Assembly: GCA_023053685.1 (NCBI GenBank)
Contig: JALIGW010000016.1
Span: 9,231,001-9,295,000 of the forward strand
DNA: 64,000 nt
Reading direction: 5' to 3'
DNA from: Diadophis punctatus similis
Lineage: Eukaryota > Chordata > Lepidosauria > Squamata > Dipsadidae
The notes beneath the pieces are model-generated. The model did not search any database, was not told the origin of the DNA, and saw only the letters and a list, made by a program, of their open reading frames with translations. How positions within the stretch are numbered: the stretch's first letter is position 1; every line of letters begins with the position of its first letter. Position numbers and translations under genes: made by a program. Shown in pieces: positions 1 to 10,835 of this stretch.

Positions 1-275
1 TAAAAGCACTGTGAAGTGGTGTATAAGTCTATGTGCTATTGCTATTATTCTCTACTGCCTATTTTTTTCACAACCCAGTGTGGCCTTTTTGTCTTTCCCT
101 TTCTCTTTGTGAAACTTCCTTTACCTTCATGCTTGAGATGGAGCTGACAATGAGAAGGAAATACCATTGGGAACTCCTGGTAAAAGATAAATGGCCTGTC
201 TCAGGGCTGGAGCAAGGAAGCTGTAAGGATTACCAACTAATCACAGATTCATTAACAATGCATTATACTCTAAGG
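1..275. other. Unassigned flanking DNA
   Basis: AT-rich sequence with no recognisable gene or repeat. The short ORFs here have no domain character. Confidence 0.5.
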
Positions 276-345
276 CAGTGTTTCTCAACCTCAGCAGCTT
301 AAAGATGTGTGGACTTCAACTCCTAGAATTCTCCAGTCTGCATCA
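276..345 (+). mobile_element. Half of an old palindromic hAT-like MITE
   Basis: The segment begins with cagtgtttctcaacc and continues with diverged copies of the arm seen in the complete palindromes at 32596, 38830 and 52881 (gtggacttcaactcctagaa). Only one arm is present and it has several substitutions, so it is an old half copy. Confidence 0.6.
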
Positions 346-424
346 GAAATTCTTCTATAGAAAAAGACATTTGTTTGGTGCAAAGTTTGCAATTACAAAA
401 CATGTGGCATGGACAGGCTACTCC

Positions 425-470
425 TATTCTATTCTATTCTATTCTATTCTATTCTATTCTATTCTATTCT
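425..470. repeat. (ATTCT)n microsatellite
   Basis: About nine uninterrupted ATTCT units. The same motif forms the tail of the CR1 copy at 21901. Here no LINE body is visible upstream, so this may be a seeded array whose parent has decayed. Confidence 0.9.
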
Positions 471-1973
471 AATGTGGTCCAGGAGAATATAGTAATCAAT
501 GAGCAAAAACTGTTGAATGATTGAGCACAATCCCAGTCTGTTTTCCAGCACACATCAACCATCAGCATAACTAAAGCTGATCTGCTTCCTAAACCATGCC
601 TAAATGCCAACTGAAAATAGTTTAGATATAGTACTGACCAAGAACATTTATAGTTACACACAGTGACAGTATACCATTTAAAAAAATGGTGCAATTCCCT
701 GTGAAGTCAGAGGAATTCAGTCCATTCAGATGGATTGCTGGGAACAGTATAAATTAATAATCCAGGAAAATTCAGCCAAAAAGAAAAAGACAAAAACATA
801 ATTGGAAATAGGATTGAACAATTAAGATCTATGCTAGCAAGAACTTTACAAAGCAGCTGTAAGACAATAGATCGGTGTGATAATGTGGTAGAAAAAGGGA
901 AAGGAGGTTTTAACTCCATACCGGTGTTTGAAATCATTTTATCTGGAAAAATTAATTATAGCCAAGCATATAATTTGTCATAATTGTTAATTATTGTTTT
1001 GGTTTATATGTTTGTTTATTTGTTAGATGTTTTATACAGTGATGTGTGGCCACTATAAAGAAACTAATTTGCACTGAAAAGATTCAGTAATTTACGTTAG
1101 AAATGGAGATTGCATTATGATAACATCTGAACCTTACTCCATTCCCCATATAGGTGAATCGTGCCACATTTATAACTAGGCCACCTTATTAAAATCTGTC
1201 TTAACATGATGTATGAATCCCATCAATATGAAGATATCAAACGCAAAAAGACAGAGGAAGAACAGCTATAGTTAGAAACAGAATTAACCTTTACAACTGA
1301 AGCTAGCAACCACAGATGGAATCCACTGTGAAAGCAGCTGTTACTAGTGTCACAAAGCTCACACTATGCTTCATAATTAACTGTGTGTTAGGTTTTGGTA
1401 CATGATTATTTGTAATATAGATTTTCAGTTGTTTGCTGATATGCTGCATTACAGTGTTGCTGAGTTATGAATTATATGGTCATTGAAATTCCATCTTCTA
1501 ATTAGATGCTTTCAATATCTTTAATTCATTTCAGAGTGGGTGCCAATTTTCTTTTTCATCTTACAGAGCAATAGTTGCACTCAAACTCAAAAAGTTTGTT
1601 GATTGCCAATCGGAATAGGCAAAACTGACTTAAATGAGCCAGGGCTTTGAATCAACAGTAAGGCTACAGGACTAACTCTGATAAGAAATCCCCCAAAATC
1701 AGGATATTAAATGTATTGTCATATCATGGCTTGGTTTGCCTGGATTAATTTATCATTACAGTTAATGATTTGGGGATTTCTTTTTCTTCTTTTTTTCTGT
1801 CAACTGCCCTGAAAACAGGAAATTTGTTTTTGTTTATTCCTTTTCTTTTCTTTTTCTCCATTTTTATTCCCTTTATTTCTAAAGTTCTATCCAAATATGG
1901 CTGTTCGAGTCCTTACAAATGGAAAGTCCAGCTGATATTCCAAGTCTTTGGACAACTTAGGTTCCCCCCTGTA
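471..1973. other. Stretch without recognised features
   Basis: AT-rich intergenic DNA. I see no coding signature, no terminal repeats and no SINE promoter boxes. The ORFs on either strand are short and low-complexity. Confidence 0.5.
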
Positions 1974-2933
1974 CAAGTAGTCCTCAACTTACAACCACAA
2001 TTGAGCCCAAACTTTCTGTTAAGTGAGTTTCCCCCCCTTTTATGACCTTTTTTTTGCTACAGTTGTTAAGTGAATCACTGCAGTTGTTAAGTTAGTAACA
2101 TGGTGGTTAAGAGAAACTAGCTTTCTCATTGACTTTGCTTGTCAGAAGGTCACAAAAGGTGATCACATGACCCTGGGACACTGCAACAGTCATAAATATG
2201 AACTACGAGGGTGAGTCAAAAAGTAATTCCATTTTCTTTCGGACAGGTATAATTACCAACACAGGAACATGTAGCATACATCAAAATGAAGCTGGATCAC
2301 ATTTGTGGATCACATCCCTACTTGTCAACATAGTCACCATTTCCCTCAATAGCAATGTTCCACCTTCGAATGAGAGCATGTATCCCTGCCATGTAAAATT
2401 TTGTTGACTATTCTTTGAGCCACTTCTTCACTGCAGTTTTCACTTCCTTGTCACTGGAATAATGTTTGCCTCTCAAACACTCTTTCATGGGGCCAAAGAG
2501 ATGATAATCTGAAGCCTCATGAATGAGGGTTTGAGAGGTAAACATTATTCCAGTGACGGGGAAGTGAAAACTGCAGTGAAGAAGTGGCTCAAAGAACAGT
2601 CAACAAAATTTTACGAGGCAGGGATACATGCTCTCATTCGAAGGTGGAACATTGCTATTGAGAGAAACAGTGACTATGTTGAGAAGTAGGGATGTGATCC
2701 ACAGAGGACCAGCTTCATTTTGATGTATGCTACATGTTCCTGTGTTGGTAATTATACCTGTCCTAAAGAAAATGGCATTACTTTTTGATGCACCCTCGAG
2801 CTAATCTGAATTTTGATTATGTGATCATGGGGATGCTGCAATGGTTGTACGTATGAAAAACGGTCACTTTTTTCAGTGCCATTGTAATGTCGAGCGGTCA
2901 TTAAATGGATGGTTATAAGTTGAGGACTACCTG
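1974..2933 (+). mobile_element. Tigger/pogo-like non-autonomous DNA transposon, split by a mariner
   Basis: The left end reads caagtagtcctcaacttac after a TA dinucleotide, and the right end reads ataagttgaggactacctg, so the termini are inverted repeats. The interior carries the repeated 'gttgttaagtgaatcactgc' type sequence shared with the copies at 16096 and 50755. The block is interrupted by the element at 2206-2798. Assignment to the Tc1/mariner superfamily (Tigger/pogo) rests on the TA flank and terminal CAGG-like ends; it is likely but not proven. Confidence 0.6.
2206..2798. mobile_element. Fold-back mariner made of two inverted transposase 3' ends
   Basis: The left terminus cgagggtgagtcaaaaagta is mirrored at the right end (tactttttgatgcaccctcg). 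The whole left half (about 2206-2500) is an imperfect reverse complement of the right half (about 2530-2798). Each arm still encodes, pointing outward, a mariner transposase C-terminus: on the right arm it reads FYEAGIHALIRRWN then SDYVEK and a stop at about 2689. It lies inside the Tigger-like element, directly after a TA at 2204. There is no catalytic domain, so it can only have been mobilised in trans. Confidence 0.7.
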
Positions 2934-3102
2934 CTATTGTCATATGTTGCTAGGCTCCAAACAAGTCATAGTCTCTGCCTTATACATTTCCAAGCTGGAG
3001 AAAAATAAATTTGCTTTAATTAATTCATGGTTTAACATTAGGGAAATCTGTTGGGCAGGACCATTCTGTAGAATCTTTGGGGTGGATACTATTGCACTAG
3101 AC

Positions 3103-3418
3103 CAGGGGTCTGCAACCCACGGGTCTGGAGCCACATGTGGCTCTTTCATCCCTCTTCTGCAGCTCCTTGTTGCCGGTCAGCTCCACAATTGATAGGGCTT
3201 TTGGTTAGGACAGGTTGAGGAAAAAGGATGCCGTGCTAGGAGGAGACTCTATGGTAGAGGAACCGGATTTCTGGTTAGCAGAGGAAAAAGGACGCCACAC
3301 TAGGAGGAGACTCTATGATGGGGAAACTGGACTTCCGGTCAGCTCCAGAATTGAAGGGGGGGGGGCTTCCGGTTAGGACCTTTGTGGATCTTTGAGTATT
3401 TAAGGTTGCCAATCCCTG
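3103..3418. mobile_element. Non-autonomous hAT element with 8-bp TSD
   Basis: The ends are caggggtctgcaaccc and ggttgccaatccctg. They are flanked by cactagac (3095-3102) and ctctagac (3419-3426), an 8-bp target duplication with one mismatch. The interior has repeated short GC-rich units (ttccggtta) and no ORF. Confidence 0.85.
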
Positions 3419-3426
3419 CTCTAGAC

Positions 3427-4140
3427 CACAAAGCAGAAAGTATGTGATAATTTAACAGCAATCTTATTTCTTTTTTTCTGGTTCAAGTACATTTTATTAG
3501 TTTATCAAAATATACAAAGAAAAACCTTTCAACTGAAATGTAGCTAGAGCAGCATTGCAACCAGTGCCACTAACAAATGCTTCTACAGTATAGTACTCTG
3601 AAGATTTTCCAATAGCAACATTATTTATCACTAACAAAATGAGGCCATTCATTGTCATGGCTGGACTTGGTCCTGAGAGAGATCTGACATATTTAAGAAA
3701 TAACCTAGCCTTCTCACGGAATGGAGTTTCAAGGTCACCTGGTGCAAAATTCTCCTCATGTTTATTTGTTAAATTTCTGTCACATCTTCCCTCCAGGAGT
3801 TTAAGGAAGCTTACAAGGAGATCTTTTATTTTTTCATTTTATCCGTGTAACAATGATTTTGTGAGAGAGGTTGGTCACCTCTAGACGAGATGGGTGGCAC
3901 ATAAATCTAATAAATAAATGAGATAACAAGCAACTGATCCAAAATCTTGTGATGAGTTTCTGTGGCTGAACTCATGTTTCCTTAGTTTCAGTTTAAGATT
4001 TATATTATACGTCATGGGCTCTGTATAGTGTGTGTGTGTGTGTTTATGTGTATTATGTCATTTAGAATGACCCAAAATATACAATAATTACAAAACTGTA
4101 TTATATCTTAGTACATACTCCAGTGAGTTGATATGCTGCT
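3427..4140. other. Stretch without recognised features
   Basis: AT-rich DNA with a short GT run at about 4028-4042. Nothing else is supported. Confidence 0.45.
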
Positions 4141-4380
4141 TATTTATTTGTGAGATTTATATACCGCCTCACAGTGCAAGCACTCTCTAAGCGGTTTACA
4201 CCATTAAGCAATGTATATTTATATTGCCCCCAACAATCTGGGTCCTCATTTTACCTACCTCGGAAGGATGGAAGGCTGAGTCAACCTTGAGCCGGTGAGA
4301 TTTGAACCGCTGACCTGCGGATCACAGTCAGCTAAAGTGGCCTGCAGTACTGCCTCTAACCGCTGCGCCACCTCGGCTGC
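4141..4380 (-). mobile_element. tRNA-derived squamate SINE
   Basis: On the minus strand it starts with gaggtggcgcagcggttag (A-box region), then a B box of ggttcaaatctcacc, then a body that includes 'ccttccatccttccgagg' and the 3' part ending near (taaat). The same subfamily is at 54222-54482. It is transcribed by RNA polymerase III and has no coding capacity. Confidence 0.85.
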
Positions 4381-4694
4381 TTACAATGTAGTGCTTGAAA
4401 CAGACACAGAACTGCAACATGTCATAGAGAAAGAAAGTCTTTGTTAATGCAGCCTAAGAGTGCATCAGCTTGTAAGAGCTGCAGAGCAATTTATGTTTAG
4501 TTGATGCTAAACTAAGATGCTGAGATTCTTTACACGTGTTCTGTTGCTAAAAAAAAAGACCTCATTTATTTGGCCTGTGCCACTTATTACATTTGTATAT
4601 GTTTTCAGGAGCAGAAACCAAAGGCAGGAAAGGTAAAATGAGTCTCTGTGGATTTTACTCTGCTAGTTGTTGCCAATTATAGGGGGTGCTGATT

Positions 4695-4940
4695 TCCATT
4701 TCTGGAAGGCTGTTGAGCCAGAACTGTCCAAAGATATTTCCACAGTCGTGTGGCCAACAGTGTGCTGTTATCTTCCCACTGAAGTGGTACCTTTTTATCT
4801 ACTTGCATTTGCAGGCTTTCGAACTGCTAGGTTGAAAGGAGCTTGACCAAGGATGGGAGCTCACCCTGTCACGTGTGCTCAGGGTCTCAAACCTTTCCAG
4901 CCAACAAGCCTAGCATCTTAACTGCTGAACCATGCACCCC
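4695..4940 (-). mobile_element. tRNA-derived SINE, older family
   Basis: On the minus strand the head is gcatggttcagcagttaaga, followed by a body with gtgagctccca, a 'cagttcgaaagcctgcaaatg' type segment split over about 4800-4830, and a 3' part with ggaaatatctttggacag. This matches a tRNA-headed SINE known to me from squamates. It is diverged, so the ends are approximate. Confidence 0.6.
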
Positions 4941-6506
4941 CCCACACACACAAAGGGAGGGAAAAGGCCCTTTATTTAAATATTATCATTAATATTTATT
5001 TATTGTGGCATATGCATTTCTTGGCTTGGCTATCAGATCTGGGCTGTGAATAACTGGATTGCCACTAGGTTAAAAAAAAGGATTTCTATAACTCCTTGCT
5101 GGCATCTAATGGTCATCCAGATGTTTGCAGCCCAGACACAGTAGCTGTATCCTGGCAGGATCATTACAGAGAAACCTGCACAGCATTACTGGAACTAGAG
5201 GATAGTTCCACAGAATGGAAGCAAATATATTAAGAGTTTGTTGCATAAAAATCAATTTCCAGAAGCACACACAGATGACTGATTCAGCTGGATTAATTAA
5301 CTTCTTTATAAACATAATAATATATATATGTATACAATACCACAAGTAGATTATTTTTTCAATGTAGCAACAATTACAAACAGTTTCATTTCCAGCAGCA
5401 GACAAACTTTCAGTTCAGAGTTCAGAGTGGGACAGAGAGTACAGAGTGGGCTGGAGAGTACAGAGTGGGCTGAGCCACGCCCAGCCTTAAGCCTAAGTTT
5501 TCAGTTTTGATTCTCTGCACAGACTCAGAAGTGTTTAAGCTCCCATTGGCTGACTTAGTTGCTATGCCTATTCATTGGCTGACCTTGTTAACGTGGCTCT
5601 CCCAGTTCATGAATATCTTAACAAAATAAAAAAGAATCATTGTATGCATGGAACTTGGGTTCATTGGTAGCACAGTTCTCGTGGAGTTCTCCATCAAGAG
5701 ACACTCAAGATGGATCTTGCATATCAACAGCAGTGAATGCCAAAACAGAGCAATCATGTTCATGTCTATCACTACCTATAGATGGAAACAATAATATTTT
5801 TATCAACACACCCTGCTTAAAATCTTCGTTAGTGAGTGCCTGTTGAATTACAATGTTATCAACTGCTATGTGGGCTCTTTAAACCAAGTTTACAGGTTTT
5901 CCTTGCAATGTAATTAGTCCCCAAACAACAGTAAGTCATATGCTTTACTTTAGGTTAGTTGCATGTTGAAGCATCCTATTTATCTTGACATGCATTCAAA
6001 GACGTTTCAGGTCTGCAACTTCAGTTAACCTTGACTAAAAAGCAGTGCATGGTGGAAGTGGGGGTATATTGTCACTGTATTTGCTTGCTACAGGATTTAT
6101 CTGTTACAAGCATTTATATATTGACTTATCACTAGACTCTAAGTGGACAGTAATCACAGATTGTAGATGAGGCTACCCTGTGAACATAGCTACTGCGTTT
6201 ACCTTCAGGACAACATGATAAAGAGTCATAGACAAGGGACAAGCTAACGAGTGAGGAAAAGGAGCAATATAATGGAGAAAAATCCCCTTTCTTTCTCTGT
6301 TCTCACTAGAATTCTCACTGCAGGTTGCTCCAGCTTTTAAGATATTTTTTCCCAGTTTGAAAGAGTTTCAGGAAACCAATTTTAAGAATAACCCTAAGAA
6401 TAATAAACACTTCAACATTTCTTATTATCCCATATAATGCTTTTGGCAGGGTTATTCATAGAATGGCAAATAGGAAATGGATTAATACAACATTATGAAG
6501 GAGATT
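4941..6506. other. Unassigned DNA with a short tandem array
   Basis: At about 5410-5478 an acagagtggg unit is repeated three to four times, followed by CCAAT-like attggctga motifs at 5545 and 5575. This could be a decayed LTR, but no TG/CA ends or target duplication were found. The rest has no recognisable features. Confidence 0.35.
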
Positions 6507-6650
6507 GGGGAGCCAGTTTGGTGTAGTGGTTAAGGTACCAAACTAGAAACTGGAAGACCATGAGTTCCACTTTAAGAATAAAGCCAGCTGGGTGACATTG
6601 GGCCAGTCACTCTCAACCTAGGAAGAGGGAAGGGTAAATTGACTCTGGAA
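6507..6650 (+). mobile_element. Sauria-type SINE
   Basis: It begins ggggagccagtttggtgtag followed by tggttaagg (A box) and gagttccactttaag (B-box position), then agccagctgggtgaca and ttgggccagtcactctc. This is the classic squamate Sauria SINE head. The 3' end is truncated or decayed after about 6650. Confidence 0.85.
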
Positions 6651-7937
6651 TCATGTCAAGAAAATTGCATATACTTGTCCAGGCGATTGTCAGGAAAAGA
6701 CTGATGAATATAAACAACAAGAAGAAACATTTTTTTAAAAGAAGGATTGAGACCTAATGGTTGCTGATAAATGAGTTTCACAAAGCTGAAGTGAACTACT
6801 TCACCCTTCATCAATAAAATTTTGATGTGCATGTATGCATATATCCAATACATTAATTATTATTCTCATCCAAATAGCATTTTGCATTATTTGGGAAAAT
6901 TAGCAACACTAGAGATCAGAAAATAGAAGAGACATGCTGCTTTTTTCAGAAATATCAAGGGTAGTTACTGAAATTGTTTGTACTAATAAGACAGTACAGA
7001 AATGGCCAGAGGCCACTTAATTACTCTCTTTCTCTCTTTTTTTAAACAAATAATTTATTCCAATATAATAGGTCTGTGATGCTATAATAGTTAGGACAGA
7101 AAGGACTAATATAAACTTTTATATTAGGGATCCATAAAATAAAAGCAGACAAAGCTACTGTTTTCACTAGAGAGAGATGAACATGTTAATTGCTTTGTTT
7201 TGAATTTTACAAGACTATTCTCCCAACAGAAATGAAAAATAGAGAAGAAATGTGAATTTATTTAGATTTCATCAGAATTTCATCTACATTTTTGAATTTA
7301 TTTAATTACCTTTTTTTACCTCAGGAATGTTTTAGTTTTTTAAAGTCGTTTATCTTTAAAATGTTTTGCATGCTTAAAATATTGTAATATTTTCTTTTGA
7401 TTACCAAATAGAAACCAGCCACTTAGACTAGGAATTGGCCCCATAATACACATAAAATTTTAAAGATGTTTCTCTGTGAAGACATGTGAATATCACAGAG
7501 ATTAGCCATTTTCAAAAAGGCAACAGGGGAAAATTTATGTTAACAATGAAAAAATAGTTCATTAATTAACAAAAATATCCTTTTAATTTCTTTTGCCTTC
7601 AATTCTTTTCTGGTAATCCAGTAATAGACTATAGGAGGTAGCCATAAAGTTCCATGGTTGTCTGTGGGACAGTTTAAAATGAGATACATTGTTTAGTTTA
7701 TATTTAGGAATATAACCTGAAATTATGAAACTATTCTGTTCTTTGAATCTTCTCAGTTCATTTTTTTAAAAGCACTATCACCTCAGCACCAGAATTTCCC
7801 CTCATAATGCAACTTTTTGTTCATTCACATGTAGTTTCCAGAAGCAAATTTTTTGGCCTACAGACTTTTCAGTCAATGAAAGTTATTTTTTTATAATTTT
7901 ATTATGTTTGACCTCCTTAGCCATTCATGGTGCATGT
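6651..7937. other. Stretch without recognised features
   Basis: AT-rich sequence (about 1.3 kb). No terminal repeats, SINE boxes or coding signatures were seen. Confidence 0.45.
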
Positions 7938-8467
7938 CTTGTGCACCAATGCGACCCTACTTGGAGAAGGAGGCACTTCTTACAGTCACTCACGCCCTTA
8001 TCACCTCACGGCTGGATTACGGCAATGCGCTCTACATGGGGCTACCCTTGAAGAGTGTCCGGCGACAGCAATTGGTGCAAAATGCAGCTGCGCGAGCTGT
8101 GGTGGGTGTACCTAGATACACCCACGTAACACCGATCCTCCGCCAGCTGCATTGGCTGCCCATTAGTCTCCGGATCCAATTTAAGGTGTTGGTTTTAACC
8201 TTTAAAGCCCTACATGGCTCAGGGCCAGGTTATCTTCGGGATCGCATCCTGCCGCATACCTCCCTACAACCGGTCAGGGCCCACAGAGTTGGCTTCCTCC
8301 AGGTCCCATTGACCAAACAATGTCTGTTGGCGGGACTGAGGGGGAGAGCCTTCTCTGTGGGAGCTCCCTCCCTGTGGAACCAGCTCCCTCCAGAGATCAG
8401 GACTATCCCCACCCTGCTGGCCTTCCGTAAAGCAATAAAAACTTGGCTCTTCCAGCAGGCGGGGTGA
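7938..8467 (+). pseudogene. LINE ORF2 C-terminus (L2-like)
   Basis: The frame is open from about 7904 to the stop at 8467. Its product carries the C-terminal signature of L2/CR1-type LINEs: HALITSRLDYGNALYMGLPL, LVQNAAARAVVGVPR, ILRQLHWLPI, and ending near AFRKAIKTWLFQ. The catalytic reverse transcriptase core and the endonuclease are absent, so it is not functional alone. The frame itself has no stop, which suggests a recent insertion. The first residues before MRPYLEKEALL come from flanking or diverged sequence. Confidence 0.8.
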
Positions 8468-8668
8468 AAGTGAGACCAACTGGACTAGATATGGGTCTCC
8501 CCCCCTTGATTATGAATGTGAGATACTCTTTTTAATTTTGGTAGTTTTTAATTATTGTACTTTTTTAATATTGTGGAATGGATTCTGACATGTTGTGAGC
8601 CGCCCAGTGTCCCCCGGGAATTGGGCAGCATAGAAATCCATTTAAATAAATAAATTAAATAAATGAAT
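7938..8668 (+). mobile_element. L2-like LINE, 3' fragment
   Basis: The C-terminal ORF2 end (to 8467) is followed by a 3' UTR with the hallmark gttgtgagccgcccagtgtc and an A-rich (aaat)n tail. It is a 5'-truncated non-LTR copy. It is about as long as, and highly similar to, the 3' part of the copy at 17655-18645; the third copy (55228) is shorter. Placement in the L2/CR1 group is by protein similarity from memory. Confidence 0.8.
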
Positions 8669-9343
8669 TATTTTCTAGAGTCTTCGTGGTTTTTTCAATC
8701 CCTTCCAGTTTTCTAACAAGGTCTTTGAAGTGTTTGCCCAGAAATGAGCATAGATATTGTTTTGACTGCCTCGTACAAAAATATAATGTCTGAGATTATC
8801 CTACTTAACTTCACAGATGCTAAATAAGAAAATTAAAATGTCACAATACAATATATTTTGAAGCACATAAATAATTATGTTTCTAGTCTTGGTAATAGCT
8901 TTTTTGAATTCTGATCTTATAGTCCTACTTCAGTTCTTCATGCTATAATAATATTCTAATACCATCAAACAACAACATCTATTTATCCCTGGTCCCTGGA
9001 AGGGTCTTGATGGATGAATAAAAGTACCAAAGCCAGTCTAAGCATTTGGTTGACTGTGTGATCAACCATAAAACAACAACAATAATAAATTATTATAGGT
9101 ATAAATACTCTAATATGTATATGCAGTATTATATACAGTACATAATAATAAATCAAGCTCTAAAAATCAAAGTTGAGAGATTATGGCATAATCTGGGCAT
9201 GGTGGGTTCAGTCGTTATGGGTATACCATGTAAAAAAATCTTGGATGACAGAAATCTGCACATTGAGAAAATTTCAATCTATCAATTACGAAAAGGCTAT
9301 AATGTTTGGATCTGGATGTATACTATGTTGATACATTATGACA
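8669..9343. other. Unassigned DNA, possible retroelement tail
   Basis: A segment at about 8985-9085 (gatggatgaataaaagtacc, then a 'gccagtctaagc' motif, then AAT-rich tail) recurs in diverged form at about 10450-10520. This suggests the 3' end of an unnamed LINE or SINE. Otherwise nothing is recognised. Confidence 0.35.
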
Positions 9344-9351
9344 TCCTAGGT

Positions 9352-9787
9352 CAGTGATGGCGAACCTATGGCACGCGTGCCACAGGTGGCACGCGGAGCC
9401 ATATCTACTGGCACACGAGCCATTGCCCTAGCTCAGCTCCAGCACATATGTGTGCGCTGGCCAGCTGATTTTTGGCTTGTGCAGAGGCTCTGGGAGGGCG
9501 TTTTCGGTTTCCAGAGGGCCTCCAGGGGGTGGGGGAGGGCATTTTCACCCTCCCCAGGCTCCAGGGAAGCCTCTGGAGCCTGGGGAGGGCGAAAAACGGG
9601 CCTACCGGGCCCACCGGAAGTCAGGAAATGGGCCGTTTCCGGCCTCCAGAGGGCCTCTGGGGGGTGGGGGAGGCCGTTTTCACCCTCCCCAGGCATTGAA
9701 TTATGGGTGTGGGCACTCGCGTGTGCGCGATAGCACACGCACGCATGCGCTTTCGGCACCCAAGGAAAAAAAGGTTCGCCATCACTG
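9352..9787. mobile_element. Non-autonomous hAT element with perfect TSD
   Basis: The termini are cagtgatggcgaacc and ggttcgccatcactg, exact inverted repeats. They are flanked by tcctaggt at 9344-9351 and 9788-9795, a perfect 8-bp duplication. The interior is GC-rich with two copies of a 'gggagggc...tttcaccctccccagg' module, and ORFs on both strands are only composition artefacts. A second copy lies at 51953-52377 in the opposite orientation. Confidence 0.95.
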
Positions 9788-9795
9788 TCCTAGGT

Positions 9796-10039
9796 TCTTG
9801 AGAATAATTCAGTGCTTATGAAGGCCAACACCAGCTAAAGAACTCCCAGTATGATTTTACATTCTTATGCATATAACAATCACGTTGCAAATAAATCAGA
9901 GAGTTAAAGAAGAAAAAAGACTGAAGAATATCTCAAGGACAATGAAGAAGATACACTGAAGCTAGTACACTGTGAAGATTACTGTATAGCAAAGACCAAA
10001 TGAAGAATAGAAAATCATGATTATGATAATGTTTTATCA
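9796..10039. other. Short unassigned stretch
   Basis: AT-rich DNA between the hAT element and the CR1 tail. No feature is supported. Confidence 0.4.
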
Positions 10040-10135
10040 CTTGTTCCTTGTATGTACACTGAGAACTTATGCACCAAAGACAAATTCCTTGTATGTCCAA
10101 TCACACTTGGCTAATAAAGAATGCTATTTTCATTA
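10040..10135 (+). mobile_element. CR1/L3-type LINE 3' end
   Basis: It carries tatgtacactgagaactta, gcaccaaagacaaattcctt, ccaatcacacttggctaata and aagaatgctatttt, the same 3' terminus as the longer copy ending at 21900. It has lost the pure ATTCT tail. Confidence 0.8.
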
Positions 10136-10835
10136 AAAATAATAATAGAGAGAGACATGTGACAAGGCAAAATATTACATGGCCAGTACACAAAACAATT
10201 AGGAAGCAGATAACAAGACCAGCAATGGCTAAGAGCAGGAAAGTTGAAGAAAGAGTCAGGGCTAATTCTGGCTGCACAAGACAAAGCCTTAAGAGACAAA
10301 CATACATAAAGCCAGAATTGAGAAGACAGCAACAGATAGCAAATGCCATGCATGGAAAGAAGCTGAAGTGGATCACCTAGTAGCTGCTGCAAGAAGATCA
10401 CACAAACTGATTACAAACAACAGCATGCTAATGTAGCAACAATGGACTGGATAGCTGGATAAAAATGCCAAGTCAGTCTAAACACCTGGCTGACTGTCTG
10501 ACCAACCATAATAACAAGGGTATGGCGTATGAAATCAAGAAAACATTTTAGTAGTTTTATTGCCGAAGATAAATATATAAGAGGATTTATGTTTTAAATT
10601 TACTTTTTTGATGGTTTTATATGTTTGTTCTCAAAATGCAAACTTTCTTTGCTTAAGTTTCTAGTTATTACAAGATATTTGTTCTGGTTGTTTATTCATG
10701 TCTGTGTTAAAAGATAGATTTCTACCAATTGACATAAAGGTCTGCTTCAAACGACATGAAAACATTCTGTTTGATCTTCTTGTGGAGATTATTACTTGTT
10801 TAACTTTACTAATAGTAAGAGGGGGAAAGTATTTC
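10136..10835. other. Unassigned DNA
   Basis: Overlapping ORFs on both strands at about 10069-10401 have no recognised domain. The last 11 bases (10825-10835, gaaagtatttc) are the target duplication of the L1 insertion that follows. Confidence 0.35.

Noticed and set aside
4141..4380. tRNA gene candidates at SINE heads
   Set aside because: The A and B boxes belong to SINEs with long bodies; no clover-leaf with an acceptor stem was seen.
5106..5850. Possible solo LTR or coding fragment
   Set aside because: Tandem acagagtggg units and CCAAT-like motifs are present but no TG/CA ends, target duplication or protein similarity.
9368..9821. Several overlapping ORFs on both strands
   Set aside because: They lie entirely in or around a GC-rich hAT element and have repeat-derived composition.
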